64,000 nt of DNA from Bacillus sp. FJAT-27916 (GTDB lineage Bacteria > Bacillota > Bacilli > Bacillales > Pradoshiaceae): contig NZ_LFZV01000001.1 of the NCBI RefSeq assembly GCF_001183965.1, forward strand, positions 3,129,263 to 3,193,262. Direction: 5' to 3'. A program made the translations under genes and the position numbers. Of the stretch, positions 33,293-43,075 are shown piece after piece; the stretch's first letter is position 1; each line of letters starts with the position of its first letter. The notes under the pieces are model-generated. The model made no database searches. It worked only from the letters and a program-made list of their open reading frames with translations, and was not told the origin of the DNA.

Positions 33293-34759
33293 TTAGCTCA
33301 TGCTGGCCAATTCTTTTTCAACATTGGCTTGTTGTTTCATATGATTAAGAACCTTCCCAACAGCAGCGACACCTTGATCAATACAATCCGGCATGCCTAC
33401 CCCTTTATGAGAGGCTCCTGCTAAATAAACGCCAGGAAGCTCTACGTTCATCAAGCTCTCAACCTTTCTGAGAGTAGAAATATGCCCGACTTTGTATTGC
33501 GGCATTGCCTCTCTCCAGCGGCTCACCACCGAGAATTGCGGTTCTTCTGTAATATTCATAATATGGTTCAAATCCTTCAGAACAAGCTGAACAATTTCCT
33601 CATCGGACAGGTCAACAACCCCTTCATCGCCTGGTCTGCCGACATAGCAGCGGAGAAGTACCTTGCCTTTTGGAGTAGAATGCGGCCACTTTTTATGTGT
33701 CCACGTGCAAGCCGTTATGCGGCAAGGGCTATTGCGCGAGACAACAAATCCTGTCCCGTTAATGTCCTGCTTAACTGCCTGCTCATCAAATGCGAGTGAC
33801 ACAGTTGCAACTGATGTCGACGGCATATGCTGAAACGGCTTGAAGAATGAATAATCGGGAAACATGTGCGGGATAGCTTGATGCGGCGTTGTTACAATCA
33901 TGGCAGCTGCCTGCATGAATTCCCCATTGCTCAATTCAATGGTATATCCTTGAGCTTGCTTCGTTACACTCTCAACCGCGAGATTCTTACGCACCATCTC
34001 AGGCGGAAGCTGAGCTTCAATCGCATTAATGAGTGATTGAAGGCCTTTTTCGAATGTACGGAACATCCCGATCCGGTGATCTGTCTTCTTGACATCCTTC
34101 TCTGTCTTTGGAGCTTCCTTCCTCGAGCGGTTCTTCTTCGTTCCAAGGATAAGGCTCCGATGCTTTTGCTCGGTTTCCAGCATATCAGGAAATGTTGATA
34201 AGATGCTCAATTGGTCGAGATCCCCTGCATAAATACCCGACATGAGCGGCTCAACAAGGTTTTCTACTACCTCATCACCAAGCCTCCTTCTCAGGAAAGG
34301 ACCGAGAGGCTGATCACCAGTTTCCTTTGAACGCGGCAGAACAAGATCCATTGCAGCTCTCACCTTCCCAGCTGGTGAGAATAGGCGGCTTTTGATGAAG
34401 GGGCTGATTTCAGTCGGGATACCCATCACAGCTCCGCCTGGAATTGGAAGAAGCTCATCATCAATCAAGATATAAGATTGCCCGGTTGAATTCGGAACAA
34501 TGGTCCCTTCTATCCCGACATCCTTGGCTAACTGTGTCATACTTTTCTTGCGGGCTAAAAAGGAATCCGGGCCCCGTTCGATGACGAAACCATCTCTTTC
34601 AACCGTCTGCATCTTACCGCCAAGACGATCAGAGCTCTCTATTAGAACCACGCGATACGGCAGATGCTCTTCTTCGATTTTCCTTTGCAGATAAAAGGCT
34701 GCCGCCAATCCTGTCAGTCCTCCGCCAATGATTGCTATCTGTTGGTTGTTTGAGTCCAC
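33293..34759 (-). CDS. hemY: Coproporphyrinogen/protoporphyrinogen oxidase HemY (CgoX)
   Basis: A 488-residue FAD-dependent oxidase. The dinucleotide-binding motif GGGLTGLAAAFYLQ is at residues 12-25, and a C-terminal FAD segment reads YLAGASHKGVGMPDC. In Gram-positives the enzyme oxidises coproporphyrinogen III to coproporphyrin III in the coproporphyrin-dependent haem route. The GTG at 34759 follows AAGGGGATACAG. It is the third gene of hemE-hemH-hemY. B. subtilis HemY is similar in length (470). Confidence 0.93.
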   Translation of the reverse strand: MDSNNQQIAIIGGGLTGLAAAFYLQRKIEEEHLPYRVVLIESSDRLGGKMQTVERDGFVIERGPDSFLARKKSMTQLAKDVGIEGTIVPNSTGQSYILIDDELLPIPGGAVMGIPTEISPFIKSRLFSPAGKVRAAMDLVLPRSKETGDQPLGPFLRRRLGDEVVENLVEPLMSGIYAGDLDQLSILSTFPDMLETEQKHRSLILGTKKNRSRKEAPKTEKDVKKTDHRIGMFRTFEKGLQSLINAIEAQLPPEMVRKNLAVESVTKQAQGYTIELSNGEFMQAAAMIVTTPHQAIPHMFPDYSFFKPFQHMPSTSVATVSLAFDEQAVKQDINGTGFVVSRNSPCRITACTWTHKKWPHSTPKGKVLLRCYVGRPGDEGVVDLSDEEIVQLVLKDLNHIMNITEEPQFSVVSRWREAMPQYKVGHISTLRKVESLMNVELPGVYLAGASHKGVGMPDCIDQGVAAVGKVLNHMKQQANVEKELASMS

Positions 34760-34787
34760 CTGTATCCCCTTCTCTTTTCCGAAATGA

Positions 34788-35723
34788 TTACTTGCGTACC
34801 GTTAATTCAGCAATAGCATCTACCATGGCTTGCACAAACAATGGATCAGTGTTTGGCATGGCTGGACGGTAGTATGCGGCACCAACCTCATCCGTTACGA
34901 CCTTGCACTCATAATCATTGTCATACAGAACTTCCAAATGCTCAGCCACAAATCCTACCGGCGTATAGACAAAAGCTTTATAGCCTTTTTCTTCATGCAA
35001 ATCCCTTGTTAAATCCTGTACATCTGGACCAAGCCAAGGCTCGGGTGTTTGTCCGGCACTTTGCCAGCCGACCGCATAATTCTCCACACCTGCTCCTTCA
35101 GCAATTAATTTAGCTGTTTCAGCCAATTGATCAGCATATGGATCGCCCATACTGATAATTTTCTCAGGTAAGCTATGGGCAGAAACGATTAAGGCTGCAT
35201 TTGCTCTTTCTTCTTCAGGCATTTGGGCAAATGTTTCTTTCACCTTATCTACCCAATACTGAACAAATTTAGGCTGTGTATACCAGCTTTCAACAGAGGA
35301 AATGTTGATTCCATATTTAGCTGCCTCTTCTTTGGCACGTCCATTATAAGACTTAATGCTGAATGTGGAATAATGAGGTGCCAGTACAATACTAACTGCC
35401 TCTGTAATGCCATCATTATGCATTTTCTTCACAGCATCCTCAATGAAGGGTTCAATATGCTTCAAACCAATATAGGCAACATATTCTACCTCATCCTGTG
35501 CTTCATTCATGGCTTTCTCAAGGGCAGCAGTTTGTTCTTCAGTCGTCTTTGCTAGTGGAGAAAGTCCGCCAATAGCAACATATCTTGATTTCAAATCCTC
35601 AAGGCTTTCCTCTGACGGCTTTCTGCCATGACGGATATGTGTATAATAACGTTCAATATCTTCTTCTTTATAAGGTGTTCCATAGGCCATGACTAATAGG
35701 CCGACTTGTTTGCGTTCAGACAT
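34788..35723 (-). CDS. hemH: Ferrochelatase HemH (CpfC)
   Basis: A 311-residue ferrochelatase that inserts ferrous iron into coproporphyrin III. It keeps [10 protein letters not shown] at the N terminus, SAHSLPEKI (with the metal-binding His) and the C-terminal [16 protein letters not shown] containing the catalytic Glu. The ATG at 35723 follows AAAGGGGATTC; the ATG at 35744 overlaps the hemE stop and lacks an RBS. Middle gene of the operon. Confidence 0.93.
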   Translation of the reverse strand: MSERKQVGLLVMAYGTPYKEEDIERYYTHIRHGRKPSEESLEDLKSRYVAIGGLSPLAKTTEEQTAALEKAMNEAQDEVEYVAYIGLKHIEPFIEDAVKKMHNDGITEAVSIVLAPHYSTFSIKSYNGRAKEEAAKYGINISSVESWYTQPKFVQYWVDKVKETFAQMPEEERANAALIVSAHSLPEKIISMGDPYADQLAETAKLIAEGAGVENYAVGWQSAGQTPEPWLGPDVQDLTRDLHEEKGYKAFVYTPVGFVAEHLEVLYDNDYECKVVTDEVGAAYYRPAMPNTDPLFVQAMVDAIAELTVRK

Positions 35724-35743
35724 TATACGAATCCCCTTTATCA

Positions 35744-36784
35744 TTATTTCATTCTTGCAGAATACTCATGGATGAAAGCGGTGAGTCTCTTTAATACATC
35801 TGGGTCAACACTTGGGAATACTCCGTGTCCAAGGTTAAAGATATGTCCTGGATGCTGAATCCCTTGGTCAATAATCTCGCTTGCTTTCTTCTCGATTACA
35901 TCCCACGGGGCCTTCAATAGGGCTGGGTCAAGATTTCCTTGAACAACCTTATCTACTCCAAGTTCTCGTGCCTCTGGTATCGACAGCCTCCAGTCTAGTC
36001 CTACGACATCAAGAGGCAAGGAATTCCATTCAAGTGCAAGATGAGAGGCTCCAACTCCAAACATAATCAACGGGACATTTTCTTCTCTCAATTCTGTGAA
36101 TATTCTTGTCATGATTGGCTTAATATAATAGTGATAATCCTGTACATTTAGTGCACCGACCCAGGAATCAAAAATTTGAATAGCTCTGGCACCGGCTTTG
36201 ATTTGAGCCTTCACGTAAACAATGATCATGTCGGCAAGCTTGTCCATTAACATAAACCATGCTTTTGGATCTCCATACATAAGCGCTTTTGTTTTCGTAT
36301 AGTTCTTGGACGGTCCTCCCTCAACCATATAACTGGCAATGGTGAACGGGGCTCCAGAGAATCCGATTAACGGAACGTTCAATTGTTCCTCTGTCAACAA
36401 TTTGATTGTTTCAAGGATATAAGGAATATGTTCCTCCGGGTTCAATTCCCCGAGTCTTTCTACATCCCCAAGGGTTCTGATAGGGTTGGAGATAACAGGA
36501 CCAATGCCTGATTTAATATCAACTTGAACACCTATCCCAGGGAGAGGACTCATGATATCCTTATAGAGGATGGCAGCGTCCACATCATATTGTTCAACTG
36601 GGAGTCTTGTTACATAAGCGGCCAATTCAGGCTGATGGGTTATTTCAAATAAAGAGTACTTCTCCTTGATCTTCCTATATTCCGGCTGTGAGCGACCAGC
36701 CTGTCTCATATACCAGACCGGCGTGTAATCAACCTTTTCGTTCCGGGCAGCTTTAAGGAAGGTATCATTGAATTTTTTCGCCAA
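35744..36784 (-). CDS. hemE: Uroporphyrinogen decarboxylase HemE
   Basis: A roughly 346-residue enzyme that converts uroporphyrinogen III to coproporphyrinogen [19 protein letters not shown] near the N terminus and [20 protein letters not shown] in the centre are the family signatures. I favour TTG at 36784, seven bases from AAAGGTGG and aligned with the N terminus of B. subtilis HemE; a GTG at 36796 overlaps the ribosome site. First gene of hemEHY. Confidence 0.93.
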   Translation of the reverse strand: MAKKFNDTFLKAARNEKVDYTPVWYMRQAGRSQPEYRKIKEKYSLFEITHQPELAAYVTRLPVEQYDVDAAILYKDIMSPLPGIGVQVDIKSGIGPVISNPIRTLGDVERLGELNPEEHIPYILETIKLLTEEQLNVPLIGFSGAPFTIASYMVEGGPSKNYTKTKALMYGDPKAWFMLMDKLADMIIVYVKAQIKAGARAIQIFDSWVGALNVQDYHYYIKPIMTRIFTELREENVPLIMFGVGASHLALEWNSLPLDVVGLDWRLSIPEARELGVDKVVQGNLDPALLKAPWDVIEKKASEIIDQGIQHPGHIFNLGHGVFPSVDPDVLKRLTAFIHEYSARMK

Positions 36785-37057
36785 ATGCTGTTCCACCTTT
36801 CGTCATCTTCATTCTATTTAATTTTCGTATACACATTGTTAGAATTAGGCATCAATAACAACTATATCCTTTCATATTCAAGTTGTATATGAAACCTGTC
36901 GAACTGTCATTAAATCGTCTTATTTATTCTATCTATCATTTACTCTCACAGTTTATGAGGATATTTACGGAGGTAAAATATCCAAAATAACGTAGCGAGA
37001 CCAACTATTCTCAATTGCGACTCCATTATACTAAAATATTTAAACAGGGGGCAAACG

Positions 37058-37561
37058 ATGAACTTCTATATTACGTCAGGTACATTGTCATTTTTGAAAA
37101 TCATTCAACAAAAGCATTCATCCTCCAAGACGATCATATTAAATAACCCGAGCACATCCATGCTTCTTCATGAAAGCAGCGGGAAAAGCTTCTTTCAATC
37201 CCCTCGTACATTTGAAGTCATTGAACAGTCTGGACAATTAAAGCAGGAGGGCTTCTTCTCCTTGCACTATATCCCTGTCTCACCGGAGGACCGCCCTTCC
37301 TTTGAGCAAGATTTAAAGAAGGCGGCCCAACATATCCCCGAACAGCCTGGTCTCCGTGCCTACCGATTGCTTCGTCCGATTTCATCTGACTCCTATGTGG
37401 TTTTGACTAACTGGTCGAAAGAGCAGGATTACGCACGATTTGACCAGGCTAAAATCTTCACAAATAAGAAATTGGAAAGCCTCTTTAACACCCAAGTCCT
37501 TTTTACAGGAAAACCGTACACAACTACCTTGCATGCCTACAAGGATAAAGATAAGGATTAG
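37058..37561 (+). CDS. hmoB: Haem-degrading monooxygenase HmoB
   Basis: A 167-residue protein, the same length as B. subtilis HmoB (YhgC). The N-terminal half is family-specific, and the C-terminal half (about 65-160) is an ABM-type ferredoxin-like fold with EDRPSFEQDLKKAAQ and VVLTNWSKEQDYARFDQ, as in IsdG-like haem oxygenases. It opens haem to release iron. The ATG follows CAGGGGGCAAACG. It is divergent from hemE, so haem synthesis and degradation genes sit side by side. Confidence 0.85.
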   Translation: MNFYITSGTLSFLKIIQQKHSSSKTIILNNPSTSMLLHESSGKSFFQSPRTFEVIEQSGQLKQEGFFSLHYIPVSPEDRPSFEQDLKKAAQHIPEQPGLRAYRLLRPISSDSYVVLTNWSKEQDYARFDQAKIFTNKKLESLFNTQVLFTGKPYTTTLHAYKDKDKD

Positions 37562-37567
37562 ACAAAG

Positions 37568-37601
37568 AAAGGAAGCTTCCGATTCATGGAGCTTCCTTTT
37601 T
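37568..37601 (+). terminator. hmoB terminator
   Basis: AAAGGAAGCT (37568-37577) pairs with AGCTTCCTTT (37590-37599) followed by TT. Confidence 0.8.
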
Positions 37602-37765
37602 CATGCCCAAAATGGAACAAATCTCCTTTATAACAGGAGCTTCTGCTATAATGAGCGTATTCAGTTCCGTATATTTAGTCATTTCCAGATGAGAGCTGTA
37701 GATAGTTTAAAAATGGTAAAATCTGTGAATAAGGTAGTAAGATGCACGTTAAGGGAGGAAGGAAA

Positions 37766-38950
37766 ATGGAAGAGATTCTTAATCAAAAACTCGAGCAGTA
37801 TTATGACGAAATGATTTCCATCCGCCGTCACCTTCACATGAACCCAGAGCTTTCCTTCCAGGAGAGGAAGACTGTTCAATTTATCCAAACATATTACAAA
37901 AAGCTGAACATACCTGTTCGCACAGGTGTAGGCGGCGGAGGAATCGTAGCCACAATTGAGGGAAAACAGCCCGGACGGACTGTTGCACTGCGCGCCGACT
38001 TTGACGCACTGCCCATTCAGGATGAAAAGCAGGTCCCATATCGTTCAACTGTAAAAGGCGTGATGCATGCCTGTGGACATGATGGACATACTGCTCTGCT
38101 GCTCGTTCTTGCCAAAGCATTAAAGGAAATGGAAAATCAACTCACTGGCAATTATGTATTCATACACCAGCATGCAGAGGAATTGGCTCCTGGAGGCGCC
38201 AAACCGATGATTGAGGATGGTTGCCTCGATGGAGTAGACGCGATATTTGGCACCCATTTGTGGGCTCCTTATCCTACCGGTGAGATTTATTGCAGCCCTG
38301 GTCCCGTCACCGCTGCGGCTGACAGATTCCAAATTACCATTAAGGGAAAGGGCGGTCATGGGGCAGAGCCGCATACCACCAAGGATGCACTCGTCATAGG
38401 AACGGAAATCGTATCACTTCTACAACTGATCACAAGCAGAAAAATCAACCCGATGGATTCAGCTGTCGTCTCTGTCGGACAGTTCAACGCAGGAAATGCC
38501 TTTAATATCATTCCGAGCGAAGCATATCTAGAAGGAACTGTACGAACCTTTTCGACAGAGCTGCAGGACTTCATCATCGAGGAGATGGAGCGAATCATCA
38601 AGGGGGCATGCACTGCACATGATTGTGATTATGAATTCCGTTACTTCAGAGGTTACCCGCCGACCGTCAACCATGAAAAGGAAACAGATTATCTCATCAG
38701 CAAGGCAGAGGATGTAGTCGGGTTCCAGCACGTCCGCCCATTGGACCCGCTCATGATTGGGGAGGATTTCTCCTATTATTTAGAGGCCGTACGGGGAGCA
38801 CTCTTCCTGACAGGAGCAGCGCCGTCAAATACGGATTATCCGTATCCTCATCACCACCCAATGTTTGACTTTAATGAAGAGGCAATGCTGATTGCCGCTA
38901 AAACACTAGGCTATGCCGCAATCGGCTTTCAGGAATGGCGCTATTTTTAA
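37766..38950 (+). CDS. yhaA: M20-family amidohydrolase YhaA
   Basis: A 394-residue zinc peptidase/amidohydrolase (M20D). Metal-site motifs are ALRADFDALPIQ and HACGHDGHTALLL, with IHQHAEELAPGG and the late HHHPMFDFNEEAM. Relatives cleave N-acyl amino acids or IAA-amino-acid conjugates; substrate unknown. The ATG at 37766 follows GGGAGGAAGGAAA, so the ORF start at 37742 is rejected. A shared terminator separates it from convergent ecsC. Confidence 0.88.
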   Translation: MEEILNQKLEQYYDEMISIRRHLHMNPELSFQERKTVQFIQTYYKKLNIPVRTGVGGGGIVATIEGKQPGRTVALRADFDALPIQDEKQVPYRSTVKGVMHACGHDGHTALLLVLAKALKEMENQLTGNYVFIHQHAEELAPGGAKPMIEDGCLDGVDAIFGTHLWAPYPTGEIYCSPGPVTAAADRFQITIKGKGGHGAEPHTTKDALVIGTEIVSLLQLITSRKINPMDSAVVSVGQFNAGNAFNIIPSEAYLEGTVRTFSTELQDFIIEEMERIIKGACTAHDCDYEFRYFRGYPPTVNHEKETDYLISKAEDVVGFQHVRPLDPLMIGEDFSYYLEAVRGALFLTGAAPSNTDYPYPHHHPMFDFNEEAMLIAAKTLGYAAIGFQEWRYF

Positions 38951-38960
38951 TAAGAATGCA

Positions 38961-38990
38961 AGAAGGAGGAGCCTTTAAGCTCCTCCTTCT
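38961..38990. terminator. Bidirectional terminator, yhaA/ecsC
   Basis: AGAAGGAGGAGC pairs perfectly with GCTCCTCCTTCT. The ecsC stop codon lies in the loop region. Confidence 0.75.
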
Positions 38991-39694
38991 CCTATCACTC
39001 TTATACGAAAGGCATTTTGGGCCGTTTCACCAAGCTGGTCCAGAAGCTGATGGTTCGCATATGCGCCAACTGCTGCGCCAAAGCCTGGGATAAGCTGAAA
39101 CATTTTGACAAAGTCAATCGCATCCCTATACTCCTGCTGGAAGCTATCCCAATCAATATTCTCGTACTGCTCCTTTTCCTTCTCCCAATTTAGGATAATC
39201 GGAAGAAACTCCTTCTTTTTCTCCACAGATGAAAAGGCAAGCTGGAAGACTAGCAGAATAAAAATCCGTTCACTTAATTCCTTCGGGTTATAGCCATAAA
39301 TCCTGCTCAAAGCATATAAATAATTCACCTTGATAGACAGAAGCAGCGGAAAATCGGCCAATGCAATAACTCCTCCGCCAAAGCCTGTACCGGCACCTTC
39401 GACAACAGCTGTCCTTCGATAAGCCTCAAGTGTACGCTCCGCGGCCTCATCCATCTCAGCAAGCGTATCATGGCCGTACTCCTTTTTCGGCACATAGGAA
39501 GAACCCGCAAGCACACCCTCTACCATTCCTTTAACCGAAAGACGGAAGGCATCATTTATCTTCTTTGGCAGCTTCGCACTAATGAAATTCTGGGCATTCT
39601 TTGACATCCGTTCCATCCTGCTCGGTTTCGCCAGAAGTTTCTTCTCCCAAATGGCCAAGTCTTGCATAACCTTCCGTTCATATGAGTCAGACAT
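38975..39694 (-). CDS. ecsC: EcsC family protein
   Basis: A 239-residue EcsC-family protein, third gene of the ecs cluster. It begins MSDSYERKVMQDLAIWEKK and contains a Gly-rich amphipathic segment VVEGAGTGFGGGVIALADFPLLL. The function of EcsC is unknown and in B. subtilis it is less important than EcsAB. A 91-base gap separates it from ecsB. Confidence 0.88.
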   Translation of the reverse strand: MSDSYERKVMQDLAIWEKKLLAKPSRMERMSKNAQNFISAKLPKKINDAFRLSVKGMVEGVLAGSSYVPKKEYGHDTLAEMDEAAERTLEAYRRTAVVEGAGTGFGGGVIALADFPLLLSIKVNYLYALSRIYGYNPKELSERIFILLVFQLAFSSVEKKKEFLPIILNWEKEKEQYENIDWDSFQQEYRDAIDFVKMFQLIPGFGAAVGAYANHQLLDQLGETAQNAFRIRVIGEGGA

Positions 39695-39785
39695 CCATCT
39701 TCCTCCTTTTCATCCCTAGACATATCGAGGCAATGTTGGTTCTACTAACAAACAGCGTGGATGAAGCCCACGAATGAAGTTCCCC

Positions 39786-40991
39786 TTATTCCTGCATTTT
39801 ACGGCTTGCAAACATCCTGAAAAAGACAATGACTGCTAGACCTAGAATAAGTGAGAGCCCAGCCAATTGAAGGCTTCCTCCAATTAATATGCCAATGGCA
39901 AAGAAAAAGCACTGAATCACCATTAGGATGGTCAATAAATCCATAACCGCCTTCTTGCGGTATGCAGGATTGTATGGATACAGCTCGATGGTCATCTTCT
40001 GGTCATGATGATGCCAGATCGGCAGCAATTGCAGACCTGTCATATAAAGAAACAGCACTGAGACAAACACTGAGCCCCAGCCCAGATCGGCAAAGGCTAC
40101 AACCAAAAAGGCGATGATGGATAAGCGCATATATAAACCAAAATAATCATTTGCTCGCACAAATGTACGGGCATATAAATAGCTGAACGGATTCTTCGTT
40201 CTGCCTGAAAGCACCCGGATGATTGCAGACAGCCATCTGCGTTCCGTTATTTTCTCACGCAGCTTCGGCACATCCGTAAATAAATTGGCAATCCGGTAAA
40301 AGGCGGCCATTCTACCATTCTCAAGCTCAATCAGCCTTTCCCATTGAAGAACTGTATTTCTAGAGGACTTCACATAGTACAAGCACAAGCCAACTAATAC
40401 AGCAAACACAAGCAGAATGAGAAGTACATTCGCACCCTTTACAATCAAATAAACTAACACACCGTTCAAAGCAAAGCGCACAAAGGTATCCACATATGGA
40501 GCATACGGCTCCCGGTCATACAGAACAAACCAGCGACCTGCCAAGTTAACCGCCTTCAGGATAAGCAAAACAATGAGAAGACTTAAGAATGAAAGCGCCT
40601 GCCCCCCCATTACCTGCATATACATCGGGGTCAAAACAGCTTGAATGATAAGCAAAACATATAACTGCATGACAAAACTGAATACATAGGATCTCTTCAC
40701 ATACGAATCAAGCCTTGTCTCAATTGGCAGCAAAAAAACAATATCCGGATCTCGGAAAAAGGTTGTGAGCGGACTGATTGTCACGACGAGACCAAGTATA
40801 AGTGCCATAATAATCGGCGCCGGAAAATCTGGTGTTAAGGTTTTAACCCATTCACTGTAATAATAGCCCGCTCCGCCAATCAAAATAATCATCACAAACA
40901 CTAAATGGCCATTGAATATATACTTTAAGTATTTACCGGTCTCCTTTAAAAAATGATTAAAGCGTTCCTTCCATAATGACTCAATCTTCAT
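39786..40991 (-). CDS. ecsB: ABC transporter permease EcsB
   Basis: A 401-residue polytopic permease that works with EcsA. It has about nine or ten membrane segments and the NHFLKETGKYLKYIFNGHL-type start of the family. In B. subtilis the Ecs transporter affects exoprotein secretion, competence and the intramembrane protease RasP. It overlaps ecsA by 11 bases. Confidence 0.9.
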   Translation of the reverse strand: MKIESLWKERFNHFLKETGKYLKYIFNGHLVFVMIILIGGAGYYYSEWVKTLTPDFPAPIIMALILGLVVTISPLTTFFRDPDIVFLLPIETRLDSYVKRSYVFSFVMQLYVLLIIQAVLTPMYMQVMGGQALSFLSLLIVLLILKAVNLAGRWFVLYDREPYAPYVDTFVRFALNGVLVYLIVKGANVLLILLVFAVLVGLCLYYVKSSRNTVLQWERLIELENGRMAAFYRIANLFTDVPKLREKITERRWLSAIIRVLSGRTKNPFSYLYARTFVRANDYFGLYMRLSIIAFLVVAFADLGWGSVFVSVLFLYMTGLQLLPIWHHHDQKMTIELYPYNPAYRKKAVMDLLTILMVIQCFFFAIGILIGGSLQLAGLSLILGLAVIVFFRMFASRKMQE

Positions 40992-41724
40992 GGCGATCTT
41001 CCTTTGTCAGCTGCAAATAAATATCATCAAGCGAAGCTCCCGGCATATCAAACTGGCGGCGAAGCTCCTCGAGATTTCCTTTAGCCCTAACTTCTCCTTC
41101 ATGAAGAATAACAAAGGAATCACAATATTTTTCCGCTGTCGCCAATATATGCGTAGACATCAGGATCCCTGCTCCCTGCTCCTTCATATCCCCCATCATA
41201 TCCAGCAAGGATTGAATCGCAAGCGGATCGAGACCAACAAACGGCTCATCCACAATATAAAGCGATGGCTCCACTAGAAAGGCACACATAATCATGACCT
41301 TCTGCTTCATCCCTTTCGAGAAATGAGCAGGGAACCACTTCAGCCTTTTCTCCATCCGGTATTCCTTCAATAATTTCGCAGAACGCTCTTCAAACGTCTT
41401 CTCATCAAGTCCATACGCCATCGCTGTCAAACGCAAATGCTCCTCAAGCGTAAGCTCCTCATATAAAATCGGTGTCTCTGGAATGAAAGAGAACTGCTTC
41501 CGATATGATTCCATATCCTCGGAAAACTTCTTGTCGTTTATCTTGATATCGCCTTTACGCGGGGTCATTAACCCAATAATATGCTTAATAATCGTTGACT
41601 TTCCGGCACCATTTAATCCAATCAGTGCCACAAGTTCATTTGGTTTAACCTCAAAGCTAACATCCTTCAGGACAGGCGTTCTCGTATATCCGCCCGTAAC
41701 ATGGTTTATTTCAAGCAATGACAT
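40981..41724 (-). CDS. ecsA: ABC transporter ATP-binding protein EcsA
   Basis: A 247-residue ABC ATPase. Walker A is GLNGAGKST (about residues 36-44), signature FSKGMKQKVMI, Walker B YIVDEPFVGLDP. It is the first gene of ecsABC and its ATG follows AAAGGAGAATGACCG. The FSKGM signature with a Lys is typical for the EcsA/Nat-type group. Its genomic neighbour on the other strand is hit, as in B. subtilis. Confidence 0.92.
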   Translation of the reverse strand: MSLLEINHVTGGYTRTPVLKDVSFEVKPNELVALIGLNGAGKSTIIKHIIGLMTPRKGDIKINDKKFSEDMESYRKQFSFIPETPILYEELTLEEHLRLTAMAYGLDEKTFEERSAKLLKEYRMEKRLKWFPAHFSKGMKQKVMIMCAFLVEPSLYIVDEPFVGLDPLAIQSLLDMMGDMKEQGAGILMSTHILATAEKYCDSFVILHEGEVRAKGNLEELRRQFDMPGASLDDIYLQLTKEDRHED

Positions 41725-41899
41725 CGGTCATTCTCCTTTATCTTTTTCTTTCTTATATTGTAACAAATATGCCTTTCATACGGAAAAATCCTTCACCAAA
41801 AGTGACGCTCCGAAATCTTTTTTTAAAATTTCTCTCACCGATTGTATATATCCTGTCAAAGCGGGCAATCTATTATCAGAGAGGAACGACATACACTTA

Positions 41900-42187
41900 A
41901 CCAGTAAGCGGGGGTGTTTGTTCGCGATAATGTAGGCTTTACCCTAAGGTAGATCAGTCATAACTTCTAAAAAAATGAGGTGTTCGCCAAAGGCCATAGT
42001 ACCTGAAATTTGACTATCCAAATTATAAGGGGATGGTAGCGTTGGAAACATGGCATTAAGGTATCAAAAGTCGCTTCACTCAAAGCGATGTGGGGTGACT
42101 CGTACCAAGAAGCGTCTGGAAAACCAGTCAAAGGAATAAGCTTCCTCTCTATTGGGGGCGCAGCACATGCTGCGTCCTCTTTATTTT
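41900..42187 (+). ncRNA. Candidate structured RNA upstream of hit
   Basis: The 540-base ecsA-hit gap contains no gene but many local stems on the plus strand. They are TACC/GGTA (41940-41951), TACCT/AGGTA (42000-42004 with 42059-42063) enclosing ACTATCC/GGATGGT (42013-42019 with 42031-42037), TCGCTT/AAGCGA (42071-42088), GAAGC/GCTTC (42109-42113 with 42140-42144) enclosing CTGG-AAAA-CCAG, and a terminator at 42155-42187. The block is relatively G-rich. I recognise no known family; RNase P, SRP, tmRNA and common riboswitches do not fit. The 5' end is a guess. Confidence 0.45.
42155..42187 (+). terminator. Terminator of the candidate RNA
   Basis: GGGGCGCAGCA pairs with TGCTGCGTCCT around CA, followed by CTTTATTTT. 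It ends 80 bases before the hit start, so the RNA would be independent of hit. Confidence 0.65.
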
Positions 42188-42267
42188 CCAGCTCATGCAC
42201 CTGTCCTTTTTTCCCTTCAGCAATTGTGCTACACTAAAAAAAACACGATAAGAAAGGGTGTAAAGCC

Positions 42268-42690
42268 ATGTCAGATTGCATTTTCTGCAAAATCATCAAC
42301 GGGGATATCCCTTCCTCCAAGGTTTATGAAGATGAACATGTAATGGCCTTTTTAGACATCAGCCAAGTAACTAAAGGACATACCCTCGTCATCCCGAAAA
42401 TACATAAAGAAAACGTATACGAGCTCACACCAGAAATCGCAGCCCATGTATTTGAGGCCGTACCAAAAATCGCACGCGCCATCAAACAAGAATTCAACCC
42501 AATTGGCATGAACGTCCTAAACAACAATGGCGAACATGCCGGACAATCCGTCTTCCACTTCCACATCCATCTATTGCCGCGCTACGGCGAAGGGGACGGC
42601 TTCGGTGCCGTTTGGAAAACCCATACAAGCGAATATACACCAGACGAGCTCAAACAAATTGCCAGCTCAATCGGTCAGCATATTAGCTGA
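42268..42690 (+). CDS. hit: HIT-family nucleotide hydrolase Hit
   Basis: A 140-residue histidine-triad protein that hydrolyses nucleoside phosphoramidates or dinucleotides. CIFCKIINGDIPSSKVYEDE starts the protein, with its two Cys suggesting zinc, and the active-site triad is HFHIHLLPR near residue 97. The ATG follows GAAAGGGTGTAAAGCC. A strong terminator follows at 42698-42728. Confidence 0.93.
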   Translation: MSDCIFCKIINGDIPSSKVYEDEHVMAFLDISQVTKGHTLVIPKIHKENVYELTPEIAAHVFEAVPKIARAIKQEFNPIGMNVLNNNGEHAGQSVFHFHIHLLPRYGEGDGFGAVWKTHTSEYTPDELKQIASSIGQHIS

Positions 42691-42697
42691 TGACAGG

Positions 42698-42728
42698 GAA
42701 GCCTCCTTGGATGGGGGCTTCTTTTTTA
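42698..42728 (+). terminator. hit terminator
   Basis: GAAGCCTCC pairs with GGGGGCTTC (one G-T) followed by TTTTTTAT. Confidence 0.8.
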
Positions 42729-42762
42729 TGGTTGGAATCGTTTAATGGAGCCAGGCTTTGGA

Positions 42763-42950
42763 CCACCCTTTGTCCACCCTTCACCCCCTTTGCATGGGTT
42801 TTGGGTGGGCCTTCTTTGACGATGCCCACCCTTTTCCCACCCTCCCCCCCTTTCTATGGGTTTTGGGTGGGCTTTCTCTGACGATGTCCACCCTTTGCAC
42901 GAGCACTGGGTGGTCCATCGCTTACAGATACCCCCCTTTTACCCCCTTCC
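42763..42950. repeat. C-rich minisatellite, about 62-bp period, 2.7 copies
   Basis: Units begin at about 42763, 42826 and 42888 with CCACCCTTT. The first two share ATGGGTTTTGGGTGGGC (42794 and 42856) and a TCT-x-TGACGATG end. The third is diverged. The minus strand at 42825-42850 has six runs of three or more G separated by 1-4 bases, a strong G-quadruplex motif. No ORF on either strand is supported. Confidence 0.8.
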
Positions 42951-43075
42951 GTGTCCAATTGGCGAAATTATCAGAATATACATTTACTTTCCTTTGATTG
43001 TTCAGTAAAATTGTCATATTCACGCCTTGATTTAACAATAAGGTTACAGATTGCATGAGGAAGGGGAGTTTTCAT

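Noticed and set aside
41900-42187. SRP RNA, 6S RNA, RNase P RNA or tmRNA in the ecsA-hit gap
   Set aside because: The conserved SRP tip with GGAAG and AGCAG, RNase P core segments and the tmRNA tag frame are all absent, and I could not fold it into a single 6S-like rod with a central bubble.
42763-42950. CRISPR-like array
   Set aside because: Only 2.7 adjacent copies without spacers, not palindromic, and no cas genes.
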